Assembly: GCF_004803475.1 (NCBI RefSeq)
Contig: NZ_SRKY01000001.1
Coordinates: 744,001-808,000 of the forward strand
Source: Aliishimia ponticola
GTDB taxonomy: Bacteria; Pseudomonadota; Alphaproteobacteria; Rhodobacterales; Rhodobacteraceae
Direction of reading: 5' to 3'
DNA: 64,000 bases
Shown here: piece by piece, positions 24,653 to 32,612 of the stretch
Position numbering within the stretch: position 1 is the stretch's first letter
Layout of the letters: each line of letters opens with the position of its first letter
Position numbers and translations under genes: made by a program
Notes under the pieces: generated by a model
What the model was told of the DNA's origin: nothing
What the model saw: only the letters and a program-made list of their open reading frames with translations
Database searches by the model: none

Positions 24653-24760
24653 GCGTCTTTCCTCCTGCGTTGGACAAACCCCGACGGCGCGCAAGTTTCC
24701 CTAGCGTAACGCGGCATCGGGGCAGAACGCAAACGCCCGGCGCAGAAGAAGGATCGACGG

Positions 24761-25177
24761 CTAGAGCGCCCCGCGAATACGCTCCGCGATGGCCTTGATC
24801 TCGTCCATGTCGCCCATTTTCCCCGGCGGACGCAGCGCCACACCCGCATGGCGCGGCAATATGTGGAAATGCAGATGATACACCTCCTGCCCGCCCGCAT
24901 CCTCACTGAATTGCTGCAACGTGATCCCCTCCGCCGACAGCCCCGTCATCGCAGCCTTGGCCACCCGGTTCGCCGTCGCCATACAGGCGGCAAGCTGCGC
25001 CGGGCTGGCATCCAGCAGGTTTCGGCACGGCGTCTTCGGGATCACAAGACAATGCCCGTCGGCACGCGGCATGATATCCATGAAACACAAGGTCTCGTCA
25101 TCCTCGAACACCTTGGTCGCAGGTATTTCACCCCGCAAAATCTTGGCAAAGATGTTCTGGTCATCATAGGCCGACAT
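24761..25177 (-). CDS. HIT-family nucleotide hydrolase
   Basis: 138 residues, a Hint/HIT-type purine nucleoside phosphoramidase homologue. The N-terminus (NIFAKILRGEIPATKVFEDD) and the C-terminal triad HLHFHILPR, which contains the His-x-His-x-His active site, are canonical. AGGAGGA precedes the ATG. Cytoplasmic; the physiological substrate of bacterial HIT proteins is generally not settled. A stem-loop pair lies 90-130 bp upstream, separating it from acuI. Confidence 0.92.
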   Translation of the reverse strand: MSAYDDQNIFAKILRGEIPATKVFEDDETLCFMDIMPRADGHCLVIPKTPCRNLLDASPAQLAACMATANRVAKAAMTGLSAEGITLQQFSEDAGGQEVYHLHFHILPRHAGVALRPPGKMGDMDEIKAIAERIRGAL

Positions 25178-25269
25178 CGGCGGTATCCTCCTGTTGCATA
25201 TCCCTGCGCCTAGCATGAGACCTCGCCCCGTTTCCAGCTTCGCCTGTTCGAAAATACTTTCGGGGGGAA

Positions 25270-25315
25270 GATCGCTGCGCAGAAGCGATCAGGGGGGCAG
25301 ACAGCCCCCCTTTTT
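25270..25315. terminator. Two adjacent stem-loops, the second followed by a T run
   Basis: Hairpin 1: GATCGCT (25270-25276) pairs with AGCGATC (25284-25290). Hairpin 2: GGGGGGC (25292-25298) pairs with GCCCCCC (25304-25310), followed on the plus strand by TTTTT. The T run faces plus-strand transcription, yet both flanking genes are minus strand; for acuI transcripts the order is reversed and lacks a T tail. It could block antisense reading into acuI or be a mobile hairpin repeat. Confidence 0.55.
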
Positions 25316-25365
25316 GGTCTGAAAACAATGCGGCCCGAAGGGCGCACCGCTAGGCTACGCGTGTC

Positions 25366-26352
25366 TCAGGCATTGACGTCGACCACGACACGGCCCTTCA
25401 CCTGACCCTGCAAAATGTCCGCGCCCAGCTTTGGCAGATCGGACAAGGTCGCGGGCTGCACCATCGCTTCGAGCTTATCCATCGGCAGGTCTTTCGCGAT
25501 CCGCTCCCAGGCACGCAGCCGGTTCTCATAGGGCTGCATCACGCTGTCGATCCCCAGAAGGTTCACGCCCCGCAGCAAGAACGGCACCACGGTCGCCGGC
25601 AGCGCGGCACCGCCCGCCAGCCCGACCGCCGCAACGCTTGCACCGTATTTCATCTGCCCCAGCACGCGCGCCAACATGGCACCGCCCACCGCATCGACAC
25701 AGCCGGCCCAGGTCTCGCTCTCCAGCGGGCGCTTCACCGTCTCGTTAAGTTCCTCGCGCGGCACGATCTGCGTCGCGCCAAGGGACTTGAGGTAGTCTGC
25801 GGTTTCCGGCCGACCGGTCACGCCTGCGACCTCATGGCCCAGATTGGCCAGAATGGCCGTCGCGACAGAGCCGACCCCGCCTGCCGCGCCCGTCACCAGC
25901 ACCGGACCATCCTTGATCCCGTGATCTTCGAGCGCCATCACCGCCAGCATCGCGGTAAAGCCCGCCGTGCCCACAGCCATCGCCTGCCGCGTGTCCAGCC
26001 CATCGGGCAGTGGCACCAGCCAATCGGCTTTCACCCGCGCCTTTTGCGCATAGCCGCCCCAATGCGCTTCGCCGACGCGCCAGCCGGTCAGCACAACCTT
26101 GTCACCCGGCTTGTAGCGATCATCGTCCGACGCCTCGACCGTGCCCGCGAAATCAATCCCCGGCACATGCGGATAGTTGCGGACCAGACCACCGCCCGGC
26201 CCGATGCACAGCCCGTCCTTGTAGTTCACAGTCGAATACTCGACCGCAACGGTCACATCTGCCTCTGGCAGCCTGTCCAGTTCGATCTGCTGCACCGCGG
26301 CCGAAGTTTTGCCCGCATCGTCTTTCTCAACGATCAATGCGTTGAATGCCAT
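25366..26352 (-). CDS. acuI: Acrylyl-CoA reductase (AcuI/YhdH type)
   Basis: 328-residue zinc-independent medium-chain reductase. The N-terminus (MAFNALIVEKDDAGKTSAAV), VNYKDGLCIGPGGGLVRNYP and the Rossmann VTGAAGGVGSVATAIL with no catalytic zinc ligands are typical of the YhdH/AcuI family. In marine Roseobacter AcuI reduces toxic acryloyl-CoA formed from DMSP or acrylate to propionyl-CoA. No DMSP lyase or dmdABC genes are in this window, so its role here might be general acrylyl-CoA detoxification. Confidence 0.9.
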   Translation of the reverse strand: MAFNALIVEKDDAGKTSAAVQQIELDRLPEADVTVAVEYSTVNYKDGLCIGPGGGLVRNYPHVPGIDFAGTVEASDDDRYKPGDKVVLTGWRVGEAHWGGYAQKARVKADWLVPLPDGLDTRQAMAVGTAGFTAMLAVMALEDHGIKDGPVLVTGAAGGVGSVATAILANLGHEVAGVTGRPETADYLKSLGATQIVPREELNETVKRPLESETWAGCVDAVGGAMLARVLGQMKYGASVAAVGLAGGAALPATVVPFLLRGVNLLGIDSVMQPYENRLRAWERIAKDLPMDKLEAMVQPATLSDLPKLGADILQGQVKGRVVVDVNA

Positions 26353-26443
26353 GTATCTCGCTCCCTTACATTTCCGGAAATTTGCGTGGTGTTCGTTTTG
26401 TTCAGGCGGGTGATCTGCGCCGGGACGGGCGGCGCGCCCGGCG

Positions 26444-26953
26444 TCAGAAGCCCTCGGGCAGGAATACCAGATCGGACACCGGCGCCGTTTCGCCCGCCGC
26501 CGTCAGCATCGCGTGGATCTGACCCCGGTGATGTGTCTGGTGGTTGAAGAAATGCATGATGCATTCCGCTTTGGGCCGCGACATCTGCGCATCGGCAGTG
26601 GCTGAATACCAATGCAGATCGCCCTTCAGATCCAGATTACGCAGGGCCATCGACCAGTGGCGGATCTTGCCATCCAGATGAAACCTCTCTGCCCCCCAGA
26701 CCGAGATCGTGGGGGTCATGTTGCCATGGTTCGCAGCGGGGACCTGCGGCGGCTCCACCGATGGGTCAAAGCGGCTCATCCAAAGCTTGTCCGCCCATAA
26801 CAGGTGATTGAGCGTCGCAAAGATGGACCCGAAGAACGCCCCGCGATCCTGCGTTAAGGCATCTTCATCCATCGCATGAACTATGTCGGACAATTGCCTG
26901 TTCTGCCAAGCATTATAGCGCGCCATGATGCGTGTATATTCAGCGTCGATCAT
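26444..26953 (-). CDS. DinB-family protein
   Basis: 169-residue four-helix-bundle protein of the DinB superfamily. The metal-binding histidines are visible at FATLNHLLWADKLW (first His) and FFNHQTHHRGQIHAM (His-x3-His). Related proteins are thiol-dependent transferases, but the substrate cannot be predicted. The frame extends further upstream, but the ATG at 26953 with GGGGG before it begins the conserved first helix (TRIMARYNAWQNRQL). It is divergent from the GntR-type regulator. Confidence 0.88.
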   Translation of the reverse strand: MIDAEYTRIMARYNAWQNRQLSDIVHAMDEDALTQDRGAFFGSIFATLNHLLWADKLWMSRFDPSVEPPQVPAANHGNMTPTISVWGAERFHLDGKIRHWSMALRNLDLKGDLHWYSATADAQMSRPKAECIMHFFNHQTHHRGQIHAMLTAAGETAPVSDLVFLPEGF

Positions 26954-27073
26954 GATATGCCCCCGTACGCCGCGCAGGCAAGGAATGCGGCCACGCGCTG
27001 CATGGGTGCAGGCCCGAACATGGTCTTGGCTGCTGTCATCCCGTCTCCTCCGCGACTCGACGCTTGCCATCGA

Positions 27074-27088
27074 AACTGTCAGACAGTT
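27074..27088. promoter_or_regulatory. 15-bp perfect palindrome, candidate GntR/FadR operator
   Basis: AACTGTC, A, GACAGTT forms a perfect palindrome ending 13 bp before the regulator's ATG. FadR-type GntR proteins bind short palindromes of this size and commonly repress their own genes, so autoregulation is likely. The divergent dinB-like gene may share it. Confidence 0.6.
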
Positions 27089-27101
27089 AAATGTAAGACA
27101 A

Positions 27102-27845
27102 ATGAAAAATGACACCGATACAGCGACAACGCGCCCATCCGACCTGTCGACACAGATCGCCGGGCAAATCCGCGATGCCATCATTTCGGGCGCGCTGATC
27201 GTCGATGAGCGCCTTCCCTCCGAGGCGGAATTGGCTGAGCAATTCTCCGTTTCGCGTCCCACGGTGCGCGAGGCGCTCAAACGTCTGGCGGCACAATCGC
27301 TGATCCGTACGCAGCGCGGCGCGTCGGGCGGTGCCTTCGTCAACCGCCTCAGCTTTGAAGACGCCTATCCGCAGCAGATCACCACATCGACCCTGCTGCT
27401 CAGCATGAATGACGTCAGCTTCGACACGGCCTGCGAGGCACGCTTCGCGCTGGAACGCGCCTGCACCGGGCTGGCAGCAGACCGGCGCGGGGCCGATCAT
27501 CTGGATGTCATGCGCGCCGAGCTGCGCCGCCAATCGCAGACCGATCTTACGGATGAGGCCTTCTGCGCCTCTGACGTGACCTTTCACCGGGCGCTGGTCG
27601 ATGCAGCGGGCAATCCGGTTCTGTCCTATCACCTCGCCGGCCCTGTCGAGGCAATGCAGCCATTGATGAACATGATCACTTTCACGGCCCGCAGCCGCGC
27701 CCGGATCGTCGCGCTGCACACCGCCATCGTCGATGCGCTTGACGCGCGGGACGCCGAAGCCTGCGACACCCATCTTCGCGCGCTGGAAACCTATACCCGC
27801 CAGCTTGCCGCCGATGTCATGGCCCGGCGGGCCCAGCAGGGCTGA
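27102..27845 (+). CDS. GntR-family transcriptional regulator, FadR/FCD subfamily
   Basis: 247 residues. The N-terminal winged HTH has the family core LPSEAELAEQFSVSRPTVRE followed by ALKRLAAQSLIRTQRG. The C-terminal FCD domain (about 100-240) is all-helical and carries Asp/His residues for metal binding (FHRALVDAAGNPVL, then RARIVALHTAIVDAL). It likely senses a small carboxylic acid. A perfect 15-bp palindrome lies directly upstream. The downstream DUF4345 gene is 38 bp away and may be co-transcribed. Confidence 0.92.
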   Translation: MKNDTDTATTRPSDLSTQIAGQIRDAIISGALIVDERLPSEAELAEQFSVSRPTVREALKRLAAQSLIRTQRGASGGAFVNRLSFEDAYPQQITTSTLLLSMNDVSFDTACEARFALERACTGLAADRRGADHLDVMRAELRRQSQTDLTDEAFCASDVTFHRALVDAAGNPVLSYHLAGPVEAMQPLMNMITFTARSRARIVALHTAIVDALDARDAEACDTHLRALETYTRQLAADVMARRAQQG

Positions 27846-27883
27846 CCCTTGTCGCCGCGCCCATCGCCGCTATTTCCCGCCAC

Positions 27884-28234
27884 ATGACAGAGTTTATGAA
27901 CATCGCCGCCAGCCTGCTGACCATTGCCTTTGGTCTGTTTGGGTTCATCGCACCGCGCTACACCGCGGAGGCGCTGGATTTGAAGCCAACCGCCAGCACC
28001 ATGGGGCTGAGCGAGATGCGCGCGTCCGTCGGAGGGCTGTTCGTGGCGATGGGGCTGGCCGCACTTTGGCTGGGCGAGCCGCTGGCCTATGCCATGATCG
28101 GGTTTGCCTTTGCCGGAGCGGCCTTGGGCCGGGTGGTCAGCCTGATATTCGACGCACCGCCGCTGCGCAAACTGGCGGTTTTCGGCGGGATCGAAGCAGC
28201 GCTCGCGCTTTGGCTGATCGCCGCCAATATCTAG
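27884..28234 (+). CDS. DUF4345-like small membrane protein
   Basis: 116 residues with four predicted membrane helices: IAASLLTIAFGLFGFIAP, LFVAMGLAALWL, AMIGFAFAGAALGRVV and GIEAALALWLIAANI. The loop SEMRASVGGLF and GRVVSLIFD fit the DUF4345 pattern. The function is unknown. It follows the GntR regulator at short distance on the same strand and ends before the ssrA promoter region. Confidence 0.75.
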   Translation: MTEFMNIAASLLTIAFGLFGFIAPRYTAEALDLKPTASTMGLSEMRASVGGLFVAMGLAALWLGEPLAYAMIGFAFAGAALGRVVSLIFDAPPLRKLAVFGGIEAALALWLIAANI

Positions 28235-28351
28235 GCGCCCGCGAACACGCCGCCAAATTCACACCCATCTCCCATGACTTTTCGGCCCTAAACATCTGTT
28301 TTCAAGCGCTTATCTCGCCTTTTCGGGGTATAGCTTTGCAAAGCAAGGCCT

Positions 28352-28380
28352 TGCACATGGCCAGCGCCCCGCCTATATTC
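28352..28380 (+). promoter_or_regulatory. Promoter of the tmRNA gene
   Basis: TTGCAC (28352-28357) and TATATT (28375-28380) are separated by exactly 17 bp, close to the sigma-70 consensus. Transcription would begin near 28387, just before the acceptor half of tmRNA. Confidence 0.7.
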
Positions 28381-28386
28381 AAATCG

Positions 28387-28735
28387 TTCTTCGGAACTAT
28401 GGACATAAACGCGCTCGTAATAAGCGGATCGGACCCGGGGGCGGTACCCGGCGGCTCCACCAACACACTCTGGCGTTTTCCTTCGTTTGGGGAAAGTCAT
28501 CAGAATCGGGGGGCCGAAACAGGATCGACGGACGTCTAAAGGGGTTATGCTTTGTCTCGGCTGTCTGCCACCGTTATCGGCGAAAACAGTACAATTGCAA
28601 ACGACAATCGTGCTCCGGTTGCTCTGGCTGCGTAAGCAGTTCGAGTCGAACCGACTTTAAGCCCTGACGCCTAGCCGCGTCAGGCGGGGTTCGCAGGCAC
28701 CTGGCAACAGAAGCCTGCACTTCCTCCCTACATTC
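28387..28735 (+). ncRNA. ssrA: tmRNA, alphaproteobacterial permuted two-piece form
   Basis: Rescues stalled ribosomes. The acceptor half comes first, as in other alphaproteobacteria: T-arm CCGGG/CCCGG, acceptor strand CGGCTCC and CCA ending at 28462. After a spacer to be removed (about 28463-28509), the coding half starts GGGGCCGAAACAGGATCGAC at 28510, pairing GGGGCCG with CGGCTCC. The tag reads from 28597 to the TAA at 28633-28635 as ANDNRAPVALAA, with the LAA-like end recognised by ClpX. The pseudoknot-rich 3' part runs to about 28735. Outer ends are approximate. Confidence 0.95.
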
Positions 28736-28915
28736 TGCTTAACTTAATCTTTACCCGCGTAAATCCGCGGGAAAACCGGCTGTTTTACGCCATTTATGCC
28801 CCGTTCGGGGTCGTTTGCACCGGTTTGTACATCCTGCCGAAAATTGACACGTCCACCCCCCTTTTCACGCCCGATAAATTCCGTATGCTCACACCCATAT
28901 TGCGGCGGAGATGTC

Positions 28916-29404
28916 ATGAGCGACAGCATCGAATATGGCAACCTGATGCATGAGGCCATGCGTGGCCTGATCCGGAAGGTTCTTCAGCAGGTGGCCGATA
29001 AAGGGCTGCCCGGCGCGCATCATTTTTTCATCACCTTCGATACATCGCACCCGGATGCGGAACTGGCGGATTGGTTGTCCGACAGATACCCGTCGGAGAT
29101 GACGGTTGTGATGCAACATTGGTATGATGGGCTGGATGTGACCGACGAAGGGTTCTCTGTGACGCTGAATTTCGGCGACCAGCCCGAACCGCTTTATATT
29201 CCCTACGATGCGATCAAGACCTTTGTGGATCCCTCGGTGGAATTCGGCCTGCGCTTCGAGGCGCATGAAGCCGAAGATGAGGCCGTGATCAGCCCGATCG
29301 AGCCTCAAGAAGCGAACATTCCCAGCGATGACGTGGCAGAGGATGATGCATCCAAGCCTGCACGCGAGGGCGAAGTCGTGTCGCTGGACAGCTTCCGCAA
29401 GTAA
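28916..29404 (+). CDS. sspB: SspB, ClpXP adaptor for ssrA-tagged proteins
   Basis: 162 residues. The N-terminal substrate-binding domain (IEYGNLMHEAMRGLIRKVLQ, then ITFDTSHPDAELADWL and LYIPYDAIKTFVDPSVEFGL) matches alphaproteobacterial SspB. A flexible acidic linker leads to the C-terminal ClpX-binding tail EVVSLDSFRK. It delivers proteins carrying the tag encoded by ssrA, whose gene ends about 180 bp upstream, so the two functional partners are neighbours. GGCGGAG precedes the ATG. Confidence 0.92.
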   Translation: MSDSIEYGNLMHEAMRGLIRKVLQQVADKGLPGAHHFFITFDTSHPDAELADWLSDRYPSEMTVVMQHWYDGLDVTDEGFSVTLNFGDQPEPLYIPYDAIKTFVDPSVEFGLRFEAHEAEDEAVISPIEPQEANIPSDDVAEDDASKPAREGEVVSLDSFRK

Positions 29405-29497
29405 GCCCGCGCCAAACTGACCCGCCTCGCGCCGATTGCTTTGGCTGCGGCACGGGGGTAAACCGCATACGACAGTATTCCAGCGGAGTTATCCCCC

Positions 29498-30889
29498 ATG
29501 TCCCAAACCCGGACCGAAACCGACAGCTTTGGCCCGCTTGAGGTTCCTGCCGACAAGTATTGGGGCGCGCAAACGCAGCGCTCGATCATGAATTTCCCGA
29601 TCGGCTGGGAAAAGCAGCCCGTGGCCATCGTGCGCGCGCTTGGCGTCATCAAGAAAGCCTGCGCAATGCAGAACAAGGCGCAAGGCGGGCTGGACGCGAA
29701 ACTGGCCGACGCCATCATCGAAGCGGCGGGCGAAGTCATCGACGGCAAACTGGATGACAACTTCCCGCTGGTGGTTTGGCAGACCGGGTCCGGCACCCAG
29801 TCCAACATGAACGCCAACGAAGTGATCGCGAACCGCGCCATTGAAATTCTGGGCGGCACTATCGGCTCTAAGGATCCGGTACACCCGAACGATCACTGCA
29901 ATATGGGGCAATCCTCCAACGACACCTTCCCCACGGCAATGCATATCGCCACCGCGATGACGGCGCGCGATGTGCTGCTGCCGGGGCTGGAAAAGCTGCA
30001 TGCCGCGCTTGAGAAGAAAGTCGCGGAGTTCGACGGCATCATCAAGATCGGGCGCACCCACACACAGGACGCGACGCCCCTGACGCTGAGCCAGGAATTC
30101 TCCGGCTATACGCATCAGGTTGCGATGGGAATCCAGCGCGTGAAGGATGCGCTTGGCCGGATCTATGAATTGGCGCAAGGCGGCACGGCCGTTGGCACCG
30201 GTCTGAACACGAAGCCGGGCTGGGATGTGGCGGTTGCCGGGCATATGGCCGACATCACCGGCCTGCCCTTCGTCACCGCGCCCAACAAGTTCGAAGCCCT
30301 GGCCGCCCATGACGCGATGGTCGAAATCTCTGGCTCGCTCAAGACCGTTGCGGCGAGTCTTTTCAAGATCGCCAATGACATTCGGCTGCTCGGCTCTGGC
30401 CCGCGCTGCGGTCTGGGCGAGCTGATCCTGCCGGAAAATGAGCCGGGATCTTCGATCATGCCGGGCAAGGTGAACCCGACCCAATGCGAAGCGCTGACGC
30501 AGGTGTGTGCCCATGTGATGGGTAACGACGCGGCGGTGGGCTTTGCCGGCTCGCAGGGCCATTTCGAACTGAACGTCTATAAGCCGATGATGGCCTATAA
30601 CGTATTGCAATCCATGCAGCTTCTGGGCGACGCGGCCTCTGCCTTTACCGACAACCTGATGGAGGGTCTGCGCGCGGACGAGACCCGGATCGACAAGCTG
30701 ATGCGCGAGTCGCTGATGCTGGTGACCGCGCTGGCCCCCGAAATCGGCTATGACAATGCGACCAAGGTTGCCAAGACGGCGCATAAGAACGGCACCACGC
30801 TGATCGAAGAAGCGGTCAAGCTGGGCTTTGTCACCGAAGAGCGGTTCAAGGAAGTCGTGCGTCCCGAAAACATGGTCGGGCCGAAGTGA
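29498..30889 (+). CDS. fumC: Fumarate hydratase, class II
   Basis: 463-residue iron-independent fumarase of the TCA cycle. The signature [16 protein letters not shown] near residue 318, the substrate-binding [14 protein letters not shown] near 98, and [12 protein letters not shown] near 138 are all intact. A typical length for FumC. The downstream DUF4169 gene starts inside its stop codon (GTGA), and two more small genes follow on the same strand. Confidence 0.97.
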   Translation: MSQTRTETDSFGPLEVPADKYWGAQTQRSIMNFPIGWEKQPVAIVRALGVIKKACAMQNKAQGGLDAKLADAIIEAAGEVIDGKLDDNFPLVVWQTGSGTQSNMNANEVIANRAIEILGGTIGSKDPVHPNDHCNMGQSSNDTFPTAMHIATAMTARDVLLPGLEKLHAALEKKVAEFDGIIKIGRTHTQDATPLTLSQEFSGYTHQVAMGIQRVKDALGRIYELAQGGTAVGTGLNTKPGWDVAVAGHMADITGLPFVTAPNKFEALAAHDAMVEISGSLKTVAASLFKIANDIRLLGSGPRCGLGELILPENEPGSSIMPGKVNPTQCEALTQVCAHVMGNDAAVGFAGSQGHFELNVYKPMMAYNVLQSMQLLGDAASAFTDNLMEGLRADETRIDKLMRESLMLVTALAPEIGYDNATKVAKTAHKNGTTLIEEAVKLGFVTEERFKEVVRPENMVGPK

Positions 30890-31059
30890 CGGTCGTCAAT
30901 CTCAACAAGGCCCGCAAGGCCAAGGCTCGGGCGCAAGAGCGCGCCCGGGCCGACGAAAACGCGGTGAAATTCGGACGCAGCAAGGCTGAGAAGACCGCCG
31001 CGAAAACTGTCGCCAGCAAGGCCGAGAAAGACCTTGATGGCCATAAGCGCGACAGATGA
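30886..31059 (+). CDS. DUF4169-like small basic protein
   Basis: 57 residues from a GTG start overlapping the fumC stop (GTGA). The sequence is Lys/Arg/Ala-rich ([20 protein letters not shown], then FGRSKAEK and LDGHKRDR), the pattern of DUF4169 proteins, which occur next to small ribbon-helix-helix proteins in Rhodobacteraceae. The stop overlaps the next ATG (ATGA), so all three genes are coupled. The function is unknown. Confidence 0.8.
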   Translation: MTVVNLNKARKAKARAQERARADENAVKFGRSKAEKTAAKTVASKAEKDLDGHKRDR

Positions 31060-31274
31060 CGGCACGGCCCGTCAAACATTCCCTGACATTGCGCGGGCAC
31101 CGCACCTCGGTCTCGCTTGAGGAGCCGTTCTGGCAGGCCTTTCGCGATATCGCGCGCGAAGACGGCAAGGCGCTGAATGAACTCGCCGCCGAGATCGACG
31201 AACGCCGGGGAACCGATGCCGGGCTCGCCTCTGCCATCCGGGTGTTCGTGCTGGACCGGGTAAGGCAGCGTTAA
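31056..31274 (+). CDS. Ribbon-helix-helix domain protein
   Basis: 72 residues. HSLTLRGHRTSVSLEEPFWQ gives the beta strand and first helix of a RHH DNA-binding fold, followed by AFRDIAREDGKALNELAAEI. These small proteins usually bind DNA as dimers and act as regulators, but the target here is unknown. The ATG overlaps the DUF4169 stop codon. Confidence 0.85.
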   Translation: MTARPVKHSLTLRGHRTSVSLEEPFWQAFRDIAREDGKALNELAAEIDERRGTDAGLASAIRVFVLDRVRQR

Positions 31275-31298
31275 CCCAAACGCGGCAACACTTGTCAC

Positions 31299-31532
31299 AT
31301 GATCACGAAAAAGCACCCGATCGCATCGCCTGATGCCTATATGACGGATCTGTTCAGCTCACGCATTGCCTGCGAGGGCGGGATCGTGCGGCGGCGCTGG
31401 CGCGACATCGAACGCTATGTGGGACGGGATCAGTTTATCGCCGAACTGCACCGCCGCGGTTTCCGCGCGATCGAGAATGCGGGCCATGTGGTGATTTTCT
31501 GCAATCGCGATCCCATCACAGCAATCGCGTAG
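31299..31532 (+). CDS. Conserved small hypothetical protein
   Basis: 77 residues, basic, soluble. The motif GGIVRRRWRDIERYVGRDQF followed by HRRGFRAIENAGHVVIFCN looks like a compact alpha/beta fold. I cannot assign a family function. It is 24 bp downstream of the ribbon-helix-helix gene, on the same strand, and ends at a cluster of four stem-loops. Confidence 0.7.
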   Translation: MITKKHPIASPDAYMTDLFSSRIACEGGIVRRRWRDIERYVGRDQFIAELHRRGFRAIENAGHVVIFCNRDPITAIA

Positions 31533-31648
31533 CGGTTTGCGACACGCAAACCGACAGGAAACCGGCGCGGTTTCCTGCCCCGTTTCCCAAAATGCGCGAG
31601 CCGGTGTTCCGCACCGGAAAACCGCCGGAAGCCGCGCCGGCTTCCGGC
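31533..31648. repeat. Four tandem GC-rich stem-loops between convergent genes
   Basis: Hairpin A: CGGTTTGCG/CGCAAACCG (31533-31553). B: CAGGAAACCG/CGGTTTCCTG (31555-31577). C: CCGGTG/CACCGG (31601-31617). D: GCCGGAAGCCG/CGGCTTCCGGC (31624-31648). All arms match perfectly, with 3- to 5-base loops, and none has a T run. They separate the small plus-strand gene from the minus-strand aldolase gene and likely end or stabilise both transcripts. Confidence 0.75.
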
Positions 31649-31658
31649 CACGGTGCCT

Positions 31659-32549
31659 TTACGCAGAGGCGCGGTAGATCTTGTCGATATTCGACCCAAT
31701 CGCTGCCGCGAATTCGTCATCGCTCATCTGTTGTAGCAGACCTTCGGTCAGCGCACGGCTGAACGAGGCGATCATCTTGCCGTTTTGCGACAGCAGGCTG
31801 CAGGCCTCATCCGTCGAATAACCGCCCGACAGCGCCACGACACGCAGAACGCGCGGATGGTCCGCAAGCACATCGAAGAAATTCGCTTCAGACGGAAGCG
31901 TCAGCTTCAGCATCACCGTCTGATCGTCGCTCAGGCCGTCAAGTTCGGCGAGGATCGCATCGCGCATGATCGCCTCGGCTTCGGCCTTGGTCGCGGATTT
32001 GATCGACACTTCCGGCTCAACGATCGGGACAAGACCCGCCGCGCAGACCTGCCGCGCCACGTCGAACTGTTGCGCTACCACGGCCTTGATGCCCGCTTCA
32101 TTCGCTTCGTGGATGACCGACCGTTCCTTGGTGCCGAAAATCCCCATGCCCGCTGCGCGTTTGAGAACGTCGTCCAGACCCGGCATCGGCTTCATCAGTT
32201 GCACGCCGTCCGCTTCGTCCTGCAACCCTTTGTCGATCTTCAGGAAGGGTACGATCTGCTTTTCGCCCCACAGGAATTCCGCCACGGGTGTGCCATTGAT
32301 CTTTTCGTTCAGCGTCCGCTCGAACAGGATCGCGCCGATCACCTTCTGATTGGTGAAATCGGGCGCAAGGATAATCCGCGCGCGCATGTTCTGGATCTCC
32401 GCGAACATCTCTTCTTCAGAGCCATAGCCCGCCGCGTCCACGCCATAGAGCGCCAGCGCCTTCGGGGTCGAGCCCCCGGATTGGTCAAGCGCGGCGATAA
32501 AGCCTTTGCCGGTTTCCATTTGCGCGCGCATTGCCGCGAGATCAGCCAT
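31659..32549 (-). CDS. Fructose-bisphosphate aldolase, class I
   Basis: 296 residues with no metal-binding motif of class II. The start (GKGFIAALDQSGGSTPKAL), KIDKGLQ and the LVPIVEPEVSIK segment are typical of the bacterial class I group; the Schiff-base Lys is probably that in MLKLTLPS near residue 205. It interconverts fructose-1,6-bisphosphate with triose phosphates. A plausible start at 32549 is used. Confidence 0.93.
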   Translation of the reverse strand: MADLAAMRAQMETGKGFIAALDQSGGSTPKALALYGVDAAGYGSEEEMFAEIQNMRARIILAPDFTNQKVIGAILFERTLNEKINGTPVAEFLWGEKQIVPFLKIDKGLQDEADGVQLMKPMPGLDDVLKRAAGMGIFGTKERSVIHEANEAGIKAVVAQQFDVARQVCAAGLVPIVEPEVSIKSATKAEAEAIMRDAILAELDGLSDDQTVMLKLTLPSEANFFDVLADHPRVLRVVALSGGYSTDEACSLLSQNGKMIASFSRALTEGLLQQMSDDEFAAAIGSNIDKIYRASA

Positions 32550-32612
32550 AACGTATCCCCTGATTCCTAACTTTCGTTCGTCTTAATCCATGCCTGACGG
32601 CGATGGTACATG

